Part shown: positions 24,246 to 32,420 of the stretch, one piece after another
How positions within the stretch are numbered: position 1 is the stretch's first letter
Layout of the letters: every line of letters begins with the position of its first letter
Assembly: GCF_010548145.1 (NCBI RefSeq)
Contig: NZ_JAAGLN010000012.1
Span: 1 to 60,108 of the forward strand
Length of the DNA: 60,108 nucleotides
Origin: Streptomyces sp. SID10853
GTDB lineage: Bacteria > Actinomycetota > Actinomycetes > Streptomycetales > Streptomycetaceae
Direction of reading: 5' to 3'
Notes under the pieces: model-generated
The model's database searches: none
What the model was told of the DNA's origin: nothing
What the model saw: the letters and a program-made list of their open reading frames with translations, nothing else
Position numbers and translations under genes: made by a program

Positions 24246-25190
24246 ATGACTCTCCGGAGAACCGCTGCGCTCGTGGCCGCCGCCGCCTGCGCCGCAGCCC
24301 TCACCGCCTGCGGCTCAGGTTCGGCCCTGCCTGCGGCCAAGTCCGCCGGCGGCAAGGACCCGGCCACCGCACTGCTCTCACGCGCCCCGGTGGGCAAGGA
24401 CCTGCCCAGCACCCCCACCCTGGAGCGCATCCGGCAGAACGGACGGCTGACAGCCGCCACCTCCGACACCGACCCGGGCTTCTCGGAGAAGAACCCGGTC
24501 ACCGGCAAGTACGAGGGCTTCGAGGCGGATCTGACGGCGATGCTGGCCAAGTACCTGCTGGGCAAACCGGAGGTCAAGCACGTCGCGATCAACGCGGACA
24601 CCCGGGAGGCGCTGCTCCAGAACGGGACAGCGGACGCCGTCCTCTCCACCTACAAGATCACACCCGAGCGGCTGCGCAAGGTCTCCTTCGGCGGCCCGTA
24701 CATGAACCTCGGTCAGGCGGTGCTCGTCCGCAAGGGGCAGTCGGCCATTGCCAAGGCGTCCGACCTCGACGGACGCAAGGTGATCACCACGGCGGGTCCG
24801 TCGGTGGAGTCGCTGAAGAAGGTCGCCCCGCATGCCACGCCAGTGGTCTTCCAGACCATCAGCCAGTGTCTCCAGGCGCTGCGCGACGGCCGCGGGGACG
24901 CCTTCGTCAACAATCAGGCCGTCATCGTGGCCCGGGCCAAGAAGGACACCACCCTGTCGGTGGCGCCCTTCACCTTCGGCGCGGCCGCCTACGGCATCGG
25001 ACTGCCGAAGAACGACCCGAAGTTCACCGCGATCGTCGACGGATTCCTGCGCACCGTCGAGAAGCAGGGGCTGTGGAAGCAGTCCTGGACGGACAACGTC
25101 ACTCCCCTGACCAAGGCCCCGGCGCCCCAGCCGCCCACCCCGGGGAACGCGGGCGCAGCCGCTTCCGCCAAGGCATCCGCGGACTCCTGA
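24246..25190 (+). CDS. Amino-acid ABC transporter substrate-binding lipoprotein
   Basis: This 314-aa lipoprotein has the lipobox LTAC (Cys22) and a family-3 periplasmic-binding fold: RIRQNGRLTAATSDTDPGFSEK, GFEADLTAMLAKYL, and a C-terminal FGAAAYGIGLPKND. The Asp/Arg pattern for binding the alpha-amino and carboxylate groups of an amino acid looks present (SDTDPG, NADTREALL). The Pro/Ala-rich C-terminal tail is disordered. It is followed by two permease genes. The exact ligand cannot be read; the C45 hydrolase gene nearby suggests a product of N-acyl amino-acid cleavage. Confidence 0.9.
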   Translation: MTLRRTAALVAAAACAAALTACGSGSALPAAKSAGGKDPATALLSRAPVGKDLPSTPTLERIRQNGRLTAATSDTDPGFSEKNPVTGKYEGFEADLTAMLAKYLLGKPEVKHVAINADTREALLQNGTADAVLSTYKITPERLRKVSFGGPYMNLGQAVLVRKGQSAIAKASDLDGRKVITTAGPSVESLKKVAPHATPVVFQTISQCLQALRDGRGDAFVNNQAVIVARAKKDTTLSVAPFTFGAAAYGIGLPKNDPKFTAIVDGFLRTVEKQGLWKQSWTDNVTPLTKAPAPQPPTPGNAGAAASAKASADS

Positions 25191-25201
25191 GAGGACGGGC
25201 C

Positions 25202-25846
25202 GTGAACGTCGTCGCCGACCACTTCGGTGAAATCCTGGCCGGGTTCGGATGCACCGTCCTGCTCACCCTCGTCAGTTTCGCCGCCGCCCTCATCCTCGGC
25301 GGCGCGCTCGGGCTCTGCCGGGTGGCGCCGCTGCGCGTGCTGCGCGCGGTGGCGTCCTGCTACGTCCAGATCGTCCGCAACCTGCCGCTGCTGCTGGTCG
25401 TGGTGGTGACCGTGTTCGTGCTCCCGCAGCTCGGGCTCACCCTGCCGCTCGAGACATCCGTGACCGTGGGACTCGCTGTCTACATCGCCAGCTACATCTG
25501 CGAAATCCTGCGGTCCGGCATGGAGACGGTGCCGGCCGGACAGGTCGAGGCCGCCCGGGCCGTGGGGCTGAGCACCGCCCAGTGCCTGCGTCTGGTCGTA
25601 CTGCCGCAGGCCCTGCGCGCGATGGTCCAGCCCCTCGGCAACATGTTCATCGCCACCGCGCTGGGCACGGCGGTGGGTTCGGTGGCAGGCGTCAACGAGC
25701 TGTCCGGGGTCATCCGGCAGCTGAACGTGCAGTACGTGGAACCGATCGCGCTGTTCGCGTCCGCGACCGTGCTCTATGTGGCACTCACCCTGGCGGGCGG
25801 GCTGATCACCGGGGGCCTGGAGCGCCGACTGCGGGTCCGCCGGTGA
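25202..25846 (+). CDS. Amino-acid ABC transporter permease 1
   Basis: This 214-aa membrane protein has five hydrophobic segments and the HEAA-type coupling loop EAARAVGLSTAQCLRLVVLPQALR, typical of polar amino-acid permeases. GTG 25202 lies 11 bp after the binding-protein stop. The stop overlaps the start of the second permease (GTGA). The pair should form the heterodimeric channel. Confidence 0.9.
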   Translation: MNVVADHFGEILAGFGCTVLLTLVSFAAALILGGALGLCRVAPLRVLRAVASCYVQIVRNLPLLLVVVVTVFVLPQLGLTLPLETSVTVGLAVYIASYICEILRSGMETVPAGQVEAARAVGLSTAQCLRLVVLPQALRAMVQPLGNMFIATALGTAVGSVAGVNELSGVIRQLNVQYVEPIALFASATVLYVALTLAGGLITGGLERRLRVRR

Positions 25847-26838
25847 ACAGGACGGAAGAGAGCACACCAGTGACGACCGGGACCAAGCCGCTCGGCGGCC
25901 CCACCGAAACCACTCCGCGGACCACCACTCGGCAGACCACCACTGGCCGCCGCCAACTCATATCCGCGCCACGCCCGTTGGGAGGCGCCGCAGGTGTGCT
26001 CTTCGAGCCGCCGGGCGAGCGCGGCCGCAGGCGGCGCGGCATCGCGTCGGCGGCGGCGTCAGCGGTGGTGGCCCTGTGCGTGGCCGTGGTCCTCATCCAG
26101 CTGACCCGCCACGGACAGCTGGACTGGGAGCGGTGGCAGCCGCTGAGCCAGGTCTCGATCCAGCGGTTCATCTTCAGCGCTCTGGGCAACACCGTGCTGG
26201 CCGGTGTGGTGTCCATCGCCATCGGGCTGCCGGTGGGTGCCGTCATGGGACTGCTGCGGCTCTCCCGGCGACGGCTGGTCTCCGTACCGTCGGGTGCGGT
26301 GGTGGAACTGCTCCGCTCGCTGCCCCTGTTGTTCGTGGTGTATTTCTTCCTGCTCGCGCTGCCCGCGCTGGGTCTGCGGCTGCCACCGTTCTGGCAGCTG
26401 GTCATCCCCATCGTGCTGCACTCGATCGGCAACTTCGCCGAGATCTTCCGGGCCGGTGTGCTCGCGCTCCCCCGCGGCCAGAGCGAGGCGGGTTACGCCA
26501 TCGGCCTGCGGCACGGCCAGGTCATGCGGCTCATCGTGCTGCCGCAGGCGGTACGGGCCCTGCTGCCGACCATCATCGGACAGGCCGTACGCGCTCTGAA
26601 GGACACCACCCTGGGCTATGTGGTCAGCTACCCCGAGCTGATGCATCAGGGCAATGTGCTGGGCTCCTATCTGGAGAACGACTTCCTCCAGGTCTACTTC
26701 GAGGTCGCGGTCATCTTCGTGGTGATGAACTGGCTGCTCTCCCGGCTCGCCGAGTGGGTGGAGTCACGTACGGCGGGCCGGACCTCCGCACCGGACCGGA
26801 GCACCGTGACCGCACGGCGCACGGCGGCTCTGCGCTGA
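25843..26838 (+). CDS. Amino-acid ABC transporter permease 2
   Basis: This 331-aa permease is longer than its partner because of a hydrophilic N-terminal region of about 75 residues rich in Thr/Pro/Arg. Five to six membrane segments follow, and the loop SEAGYAIGLRHGQVMRLIVLPQAVR resembles GluD/GltK-type permeases. GTG 25843 overlaps the upstream stop by 4 bp; GTG 25870 is a shorter alternative. It ends the cluster; the ATPase needed for function is encoded 4 kb away on the opposite strand. Confidence 0.9.
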   Translation: MNRTEESTPVTTGTKPLGGPTETTPRTTTRQTTTGRRQLISAPRPLGGAAGVLFEPPGERGRRRRGIASAAASAVVALCVAVVLIQLTRHGQLDWERWQPLSQVSIQRFIFSALGNTVLAGVVSIAIGLPVGAVMGLLRLSRRRLVSVPSGAVVELLRSLPLLFVVYFFLLALPALGLRLPPFWQLVIPIVLHSIGNFAEIFRAGVLALPRGQSEAGYAIGLRHGQVMRLIVLPQAVRALLPTIIGQAVRALKDTTLGYVVSYPELMHQGNVLGSYLENDFLQVYFEVAVIFVVMNWLLSRLAEWVESRTAGRTSAPDRSTVTARRTAALR

Positions 26839-26934
26839 GCCTGAGTCTGAGTCTGAGTAAGGGATCGCACGGACAGGGTTCCAGCAGGCATGAGCGCGTG
26901 ACCCTGGGGCCATCACTTCGCAGGTGTCTCCTGG

Positions 26935-27033
26935 GCAGGCCCACCATCGCTGTCGTCGGCGCCGGAACGGGCCTCGCCATCGCCCGCACCTTCGGAGCCA
27001 AGGGCTTCCCCGCCGACGTCCTGGACCGCGACT
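26935..27033 (+). pseudogene. Short-chain dehydrogenase/reductase fragment
   Basis: The plus-strand frame encodes PTIAVVGAGTGLAIARTFGAKGF followed by about ten residues, matching the N-terminal Rossmann strand, glycine motif and first helix of SDR enzymes (usual form VGAGPGLGLAIARRFG). Two glycine-loop residues are missing, and the reading frame leaves the SDR pattern after about 30 codons and stops at 27120-27122. No rest of the gene is visible. This is a decayed, truncated remnant. Confidence 0.65.
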
Positions 27034-27090
27034 GGATCGGCACCACAGCCCGAGCGCACACTCGGGCCGTGGTGCCGGGGCGTGAGCCGG

Positions 27091-27792
27091 TCAGCCTCGG
27101 ATCGCGGTGGTTTCGCGGATGAACTGGCGGTGGCCGAACAGCTGGTAGGCCCAGCGAGCCGGGGCCGGCACGACCTGCAGGAACCTCTGCCGTTCCGCTT
27201 CATCGGTTTCCTCGGTGATGTGGCCGAGGACGACCAGCCGCCGCGTGAGCGGAATGGCGCTCATACCGTGCTTGCCGAGCGCGTCCCATTCGCTTTGCGT
27301 CAGCGTGACCGAGACGATCGGGAGCAGATACTGCTCCTCCTCAGCCAGGTGATCGATCAGGGTCGGCATCATGGCCTCGATGAGAGCGGCCATCCGCTCG
27401 CCCGCGGCCGCATCCGCGCTCGCCGTCCACGTCGGCAGCTCCGCGCCGATGGCCCCGACCGCGTCGTTGACCTGCGCGTGCTGCGCATCCATCCGGTCCA
27501 TCAGCTCCGGGTCGAGCACAGCTCGCTCGCGCAGCAGGGGAAAGAGCAGTTCGTCCTCGCCGGTGTGGTGCGTGTGGAGGAATTCCAGCATCTCCCGGGC
27601 GTGCGCGCCAATGACCTTGGAGCGCGCACGGTCATGGGCCGCGGAGCGGAAGAGCCGGGGGAGCTGACCGAACTCGCGCCGGATGACGCGGTGGATCAGA
27701 ACCATCTCGTGGGTATCGACACTCGCGCCGGTGTCGACGTGTTTCCTGCCGGACCGGGTTGCATCAGCAGGCGTTTCCGCTGCCGCCATCAT
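27091..27792 (-). CDS. Hemerythrin HHE domain protein
   Basis: The 233-aa cytosolic protein has an HHE-cation-binding hemerythrin-like four-helix domain (residues about 27-165) with candidate iron ligands His34, His73/His76 in FLHTHHTGEDELLFP, Glu79, His105 and His148 in LIDHLAEEEQYLLP. The C-terminal part (LPLTRRLVVLGHITEE-like helix, residues about 180-230) resembles actinobacterial HHE proteins. The start is ATG 27792 (or 27789) after GAGGAG. It may sense or bind oxygen or NO; no role is certain. Confidence 0.87.
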   Translation of the reverse strand: MMAAAETPADATRSGRKHVDTGASVDTHEMVLIHRVIRREFGQLPRLFRSAAHDRARSKVIGAHAREMLEFLHTHHTGEDELLFPLLRERAVLDPELMDRMDAQHAQVNDAVGAIGAELPTWTASADAAAGERMAALIEAMMPTLIDHLAEEEQYLLPIVSVTLTQSEWDALGKHGMSAIPLTRRLVVLGHITEETDEAERQRFLQVVPAPARWAYQLFGHRQFIRETTAIRG

Positions 27793-27918
27793 GACTCCTC
27801 GGGGGTGACTTTCGGGGGTGCTGCCCACTGCCCTCGACGCCTTGATTCCCGTATGGATGTCAAGGGGCTGAGGGACGAGGGCTTCGGGCACCTGTTACGT
27901 GGGGGCGTCAGGCCGGTG

Positions 27919-28788
27919 TCAGGAAGCGCTGACAGCGGCAGCGGCGGTCTGGACGGCTTCGTGCGCCGTGGTCGCCGGCCGGCCGATGAGCTTGACCAGG
28001 TCGTCACGGTCGGTGAACAACTCTCCGCGGGCCAGCCCGGCATCGGCATCAGCCACCGCGGCGGCCATCTCCGGAGGCAGCCCGGCACCCGTCAACGTCG
28101 CGGTGTAGTCGGCGACCGGCATGTCCCGGTAGCCGATGTGGGTGCCCAGGACCTCGCTGAACGTGGCGGCGAGTTCGGCCAGCGTGAACGGTGCTCCGCC
28201 GAGTTCGTAGGTCGCTCCGAGGTGTCCGTCCTGTGTCAGCACCGCGGCCGCGGCGGCCGCCAGGTCACGCCGGGCGGCCGCACTGACCCGCCCGTCGTGC
28301 GCGCTGCCCAGCAGTGCGTGGTACTGCGTGATCATCGGGAGCTGGTCGGTGTAGTTCTCCAGGTACCACCCGTTGCGCAGGATGACGAACCCCGAACCGC
28401 CGGCCCGCAGATACTCCTCGGTACGGCGATGTTCGTCAGCCAGCGTCATTCGCGCGGTCGAGGCGTTGAGGATGCTGGTGTACACGATGCGGGAGACACC
28501 CGCCCGGCGCGCCGCGTCGATGGCGTTGCGGGCGTGGTCGAACCGCTCGCCGACCGTCGTCGTGGAAACCAGCAGCATCGTGTCGGCTCCCGCGAAAGCC
28601 TCGTCGAGACTGCCCGGGTCGGCGAAGTCCGCGCGCCGCACCGTGACCCCGATCCGTGCGAGGCCGGCGAGCTTGCCGGTGTCCCGGCCGGTGGCCACGA
28701 CCTGCTCCGGCGGCGTCCCGGCAGCGAGGAGTTGATCGACGACGAGCCGGCCGAGATGGCCTGAGGCTCCGGTGATGACAGTGGACAT
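27919..28788 (-). CDS. NmrA/QOR2-like NAD(P)-binding reductase
   Basis: This 289-aa atypical SDR has the Rossmann motif TGASGHLG at residues 6-13, RADFADPGSLDEAFAGAD for the adenine pocket, and an NGWYLENY segment typical of the NmrA / quinone oxidoreductase 2 group. Many members are NAD(P)H:quinone reductases lacking the SDR Tyr-Lys pair. ATG 28788 has AAGGGA upstream. It is divergent from a MarR-family gene across a 313-bp region, an arrangement that often pairs an oxidant-sensing regulator with a quinone reductase. Confidence 0.85.
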   Translation of the reverse strand: MSTVITGASGHLGRLVVDQLLAAGTPPEQVVATGRDTGKLAGLARIGVTVRRADFADPGSLDEAFAGADTMLLVSTTTVGERFDHARNAIDAARRAGVSRIVYTSILNASTARMTLADEHRRTEEYLRAGGSGFVILRNGWYLENYTDQLPMITQYHALLGSAHDGRVSAAARRDLAAAAAAVLTQDGHLGATYELGGAPFTLAELAATFSEVLGTHIGYRDMPVADYTATLTGAGLPPEMAAAVADADAGLARGELFTDRDDLVKLIGRPATTAHEAVQTAAAAVSAS

Positions 28789-29101
28789 GGTGTTTCCCTT
28801 CGACAGAGGTGCGGTGTGCATGACGGGCGTGCGTGGCGGTCCTCGGTTCCCCGCGGTGGCCTACCCGCCGCCCAGAAGGTCGAACTAGTCAGCTTTCTTT
28901 ACTACCGTACCCATACTGCGGCACTGATGACAACAGCAGCAGGCACGAAGCCGCCGAGGGGCAGATGCCGGGTGCGGAACGGGGCGCGCACAGCGCTGCG
29001 CGCGCCGCCGCCGCTACCGGGCAGCCGACGATCCGGCCCGGCAGCGTTGACGTAGGGTGTGAACCTCGTGGGATCAGGTGAGCGATGGGGCCGAGAGCGG
29101 C
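28789..29101. promoter_or_regulatory. Divergent control region of reductase and MarR genes
   Basis: The 313 bp hold no convincing gene. The AT-rich stretch 28880-28920 contains CTAGTCA (28885-28891) inside GAACTAGTCAGCTTTC, a word seen twice more at 29649 and 29670. It is the likely promoter/operator area for the reductase. Confidence 0.45.
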
Positions 29102-29545
29102 ATGAATGACGAGCAGCGGGTTGATCTAGGGGTGTCGTTGTTCATCCCGTACCGGTACACCGAGGACCGGATTTTCCGGGCCATCCAGGAAGCCGGGTTC
29201 GACGACTGGACCCTCACGCAGTGCCGGGTCTTCCAACGCATCGCCCCGGAAGGCTCGCGCCTCACGGACCTCGCCGACCAGGCACAAATGAGCAAACAGA
29301 GCGCCGGCGTACTGGTCGATCAACTGGAGCACCTGGGCTACGTCCGCCGGGTCCCCGACCCCACGGACGGCCGCGCCCGCCTGATCGTGATCGAGGAACG
29401 CGGCCGGCGGGCGGTCGAGGTGGCCGCGGCGACACTCGACGAGATCCTCGCGGAGTGGAAAGCCTACTTGGGCACCCGCAACTTCGCGTTGTTGCAGCAG
29501 ATCCTGGATCAACTCCGCGAGATCACCGACCCCTACGCGCGATAA
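29102..29545 (+). CDS. MarR family transcriptional regulator
   Basis: This 147-aa protein has a winged HTH at about residues 35-100 (TLTQCRVFQRIAPEGSRLTDLADQAQMSKQSAGVLVDQLEHLGYVRRVPDPTDGRARL), the classical MarR pattern with the DxRxR wing. ATG 29102 is used; an in-frame GTG at 29078 would add eight residues. It faces the NmrA-like reductase and precedes a methyltransferase gene by 183 bp; CTAGTCA words occur in both flanking regions, which suggests control of both neighbours. Confidence 0.88.
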   Translation: MNDEQRVDLGVSLFIPYRYTEDRIFRAIQEAGFDDWTLTQCRVFQRIAPEGSRLTDLADQAQMSKQSAGVLVDQLEHLGYVRRVPDPTDGRARLIVIEERGRRAVEVAAATLDEILAEWKAYLGTRNFALLQQILDQLREITDPYAR

Positions 29546-29590
29546 CCGCGGCCGCGCCGAGCCTTCCGCCACCCACTCCGCTCCGCCTCG

Positions 29591-29634
29591 GACCACCGCG
29601 CACCACCGCGCACCACCGCGCACCAGCAGACTTC
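29591..29634. repeat. Short 10-bp tandem repeat
   Basis: About 3.5 copies of CACCACCGCG (first copy GACCACCGCG) follow the MarR stop. Confidence 0.75.
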
Positions 29635-29648
29635 GACTGCACCCTGAC

Positions 29649-29676
29649 CTAGTCAGTACCGCTGACCATCTAGTCA
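29649..29676 (+). promoter_or_regulatory. Paired CTAGTCA sites upstream of the methyltransferase
   Basis: CTAGTCA occurs at 29649-29655 and 29670-29676, exactly 21 bp (two helical turns) apart, with the inverted word GCTGAC between them. A third copy lies at 28885 in front of the reductase. A regulator dimer pair on one DNA face, probably the adjacent MarR protein, is inferred. Confidence 0.45.
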
Positions 29677-29728
29677 ATTCTTCTGATCATTTCCGCTGTC
29701 GCGCGTCGGGGCGCCCTAGCATGGGCCC

Positions 29729-30544
29729 ATGCGCGACGACACCCCTGACGAGACACGTCGTGCCCGCCTGAGCCGGACCTTCAACGAGGACGCCGCGCTC
29801 TACGACCGGGCCAGGCCGGGCTATCCGCCGCAGTTGTTCGACGACCTCGGCACACTGGCCGGCACCGGGCCCGGCTGCCGTCTGCTGGAGGTCGGGGCGG
29901 GCACCGGCAAGGCGACCGTGCCGCTCGCCGAGCGCGGGTGCCGGATCACGGCCGTCGAACTGGGCGCCGACATGGCCGTCGTGGCCCGGCGCAACCTGGC
30001 CGGGTACGAGGCGGTAGAGGTCGTGACGGCGGACTTCGAGAGCTGGTCGCCGCCGGACGAACCGTTCGACGCGGTGGTCTCGGCGACGGCGTTCCACTGG
30101 ATCGACCCGGCCGTACGGATGGTCAGAGCCGCCGACGCGCTGCGCCCCGGCGGCGCCCTCGCCGTGGTCGGCACACAGCATGTCGCCGGCGGCAGCGAGG
30201 AGTTCTTCGCCGCAGCCCAGCACTGCTACGAGCGTTTTGACCCGGCCACGCCTCCAGGGCTGCGGCTGCCTGCCGCGGGGGACGTCGACACCTCGTACTA
30301 CGCGGACGAAGTCGCGCGCAGCGGCCGGTTCGGCCCGGTCACCGTCCGGCGTTACCAGTGGGACCTGACCTACACCGCGGCGGAGTACCTGGACGTGCTG
30401 CGGACCTACTCCAGCCACCGGGCCCTGTCGCCCGCGGCCCGGGAAGGGCTGCTGAGGTGCATCGCGCGGCTGATCGAAGGACGGTACGGAGGCCGGATCA
30501 CCAAGCGGTACCTGGCAGAGTTGCGGGTGTCGCGAACGGTGTGA
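29729..30544 (+). CDS. Class I SAM-dependent methyltransferase
   Basis: This 271-aa protein has the SAM-binding motif I LLEVGAGTGKATVPLAERG near residue 52, motif II-like VELGADMAVVARRNL, and motif IV-like PFDAVVSATAFHWIDP near residue 112 (Methyltransf_11 type). The N-terminus FNEDAALYDRARPGYP is typical of a large uncharacterised actinobacterial group. No substrate can be read. The stop is 53 bp from the convergent membrane glycosyltransferase gene. Confidence 0.88.
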   Translation: MRDDTPDETRRARLSRTFNEDAALYDRARPGYPPQLFDDLGTLAGTGPGCRLLEVGAGTGKATVPLAERGCRITAVELGADMAVVARRNLAGYEAVEVVTADFESWSPPDEPFDAVVSATAFHWIDPAVRMVRAADALRPGGALAVVGTQHVAGGSEEFFAAAQHCYERFDPATPPGLRLPAAGDVDTSYYADEVARSGRFGPVTVRRYQWDLTYTAAEYLDVLRTYSSHRALSPAAREGLLRCIARLIEGRYGGRITKRYLAELRVSRTV

Positions 30545-30596
30545 CGGACCACCGCCCCGGCGGCCTGGCGACCGCGGGGCGCGGGGCCGGGGGGCG

Positions 30597-32165
30597 TCAT
30601 TCGTAGTGCCGCAGACCGGGCCACATAGTGCCCCAGGGCTTACGCGGGCCGGTGCAGACATAGACGTGTCCGCCCCATTCGATGTTGTGCACGCCGTACG
30701 GGTTCGACAGCGACGCGGCCACCCGGACATGAGTGAAGAACCGCCGGAGATGACCGGCGTAGTCGGGCGCGTACTCAGGGCCCGGCGCCACGGCCACCAC
30801 GGTCGTGGCGTGCGGATTGCCCGGGCCCCACCACCAGTCGGTGTTCTGGCTGCCCACGGCGGTGGGCAGCCCGCTGCCCCGGCCCAGTTCGTTGATGGCC
30901 CCGGCCTCGCTGTAGTCCGCCGCGAACACGACCGCGTCGGCGCGCTGTTGAGCCGGGAGGGACTTCCACACCTCCCCCACGGTGCTCACCAGCTGCGGCC
31001 AGCCGATGGTCTCGCCCGACGTCGCGCTGACCTCGTACGTCCAGCCCGCGTTCGACGGGGGCAGCACCGGCAGGACGACCACGGCGGACATCGCCGTCAT
31101 GACGGCGGTCGCCGTCAGGAGGCGGAACCTGCGGGGCCGTTCGGCGTGCAGCCACGCGTCGATGCCGACCGCCCCGGCGGCCAGCAGACATACGTACAGC
31201 CCGCCCAGGTAGTACGTCTGGGCGCCGGTGGTGACGGCGAAGACGACGAACAGCAGACCGTACGCCGTCACCAGGCACCGCCACAGCGGATTGCCGGACC
31301 GCCACAGGAACCTCAGCCCCGCCAGCCAGAGCAGGGCCATCGCCAGGCAGGACATGGTCAGTTGGCCCACGATCCAGGTGGCGATGTTGCCGACGCCGCC
31401 GTTCTCCGCGTTCAGGGCCCGGGTCATCGCGAGCATCGCCCAGCCGTGGTGCGCCTGCCACCACAGGTCGGGAAGGACGAGCAGTACGGCGATCAGCGCT
31501 CCCGCGGCGAACCAGCGGTTGGCCACCGTACGGCGTGCGGGGCCGGCCAGCACCGCGACCAGCAGGGCGACCGCGAAAATACCCGCGAGATGGTTGAACT
31601 CCGCGCCCACGCCGACGAGTAGGCCCACCGCCGGCCACCACCGGGTGTCGCCCGTGCGGCCGATCCGCACGATGACCAGCGCGATCGAGGCCCAGGCCAG
31701 GATCTCGTACGAGGTCGTGTTGGCGACATGACCGCTGCTCAGGAGGACCGGCATGGTGGCGGTCGCGATGGCCGCGAGCAACTGTGCGCGGCGCGTGGCG
31801 CCGAACTCGCGTGCGGTCAGCCCGCCGACGATCACTGTGCAGGCCGCCGCCAGCGCGGCCCACAGCCGCAGTCCCGCCACCGAGACGCCGAAGAGCGACA
31901 GCGAGAGCCGGGCCAGCAGCGGTGCCAGGACAGGCTGGTCGACGTAGCCGGCCTGGAGATGCCGGGCGCTGTCGAGGAAGTACAACTCGTCGCGGTGGAA
32001 GCCGTAGCGCGTCGAGAGCGCCATCAGCACACAGAACACAAGAGCCGCGACGATGAGCACCCGCCGGTCGAAGGCGGCCGCAAGGGGGGCCGGTTCCGCC
32101 TCGCGTAGGCCCGTATCCGGCCGAACGCCCTCGTCATCGGCCGATACTTCCGACGTGTTCACCAT
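30597..32165 (-). CDS. GT39-like (ArnT/PMT superfamily) membrane glycosyltransferase
   Basis: This 522-aa protein has about 11-12 membrane segments. The first extracytoplasmic loop carries the acidic motif GFHRDELYFLDSARHLQAGYVDQPVLAPLLARL, matching the catalytic DE-containing loop of GT39/GT83 enzymes that use polyprenyl-phosphate sugars. A C-terminal soluble domain (residues about 390-522) with VVFAADYSEAGAINELGR follows. It probably transfers a sugar to a cell-envelope acceptor outside the membrane. ATG 32165 is chosen for the strong purine-rich upstream stretch. Donor and acceptor are unknown. Confidence 0.82.
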   Translation of the reverse strand: MVNTSEVSADDEGVRPDTGLREAEPAPLAAAFDRRVLIVAALVFCVLMALSTRYGFHRDELYFLDSARHLQAGYVDQPVLAPLLARLSLSLFGVSVAGLRLWAALAAACTVIVGGLTAREFGATRRAQLLAAIATATMPVLLSSGHVANTTSYEILAWASIALVIVRIGRTGDTRWWPAVGLLVGVGAEFNHLAGIFAVALLVAVLAGPARRTVANRWFAAGALIAVLLVLPDLWWQAHHGWAMLAMTRALNAENGGVGNIATWIVGQLTMSCLAMALLWLAGLRFLWRSGNPLWRCLVTAYGLLFVVFAVTTGAQTYYLGGLYVCLLAAGAVGIDAWLHAERPRRFRLLTATAVMTAMSAVVVLPVLPPSNAGWTYEVSATSGETIGWPQLVSTVGEVWKSLPAQQRADAVVFAADYSEAGAINELGRGSGLPTAVGSQNTDWWWGPGNPHATTVVAVAPGPEYAPDYAGHLRRFFTHVRVAASLSNPYGVHNIEWGGHVYVCTGPRKPWGTMWPGLRHYE

Positions 32166-32382
32166 GGTCCGATCCCCCCTGCCCCTCACCCTGTTCCGTG
32201 CGCCCCGAAGCACGAATACAGTGCTCTGTCCGCCCTCTGTGTACCTGGCGGCCGCTCAGTTGGGCAAGGTGACGGCTGCTGCCATCTCCCGTACGTCTCA
32301 AGGGACTTGGCCGTCGGCGCAGATTCTGTTTCCTTCACTTCGGCAAACGTGAGGAATTCTCCGTGCGGAGCGCGGCGGCCAA

Positions 32383-32404
32383 CCGGCCCGGGACGGCGGG
32401 CCGG
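32383..32404 (-). terminator. Hairpin downstream of the Cyt-like gene
   Basis: CCGGCCCG pairs with CGGGCCGG around a 6-nt loop just after the minus-strand Cyt-like stop codon. It is a probable terminator. Confidence 0.55.
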
Positions 32405-32420
32405 ACGGGGTCACCGCCCG

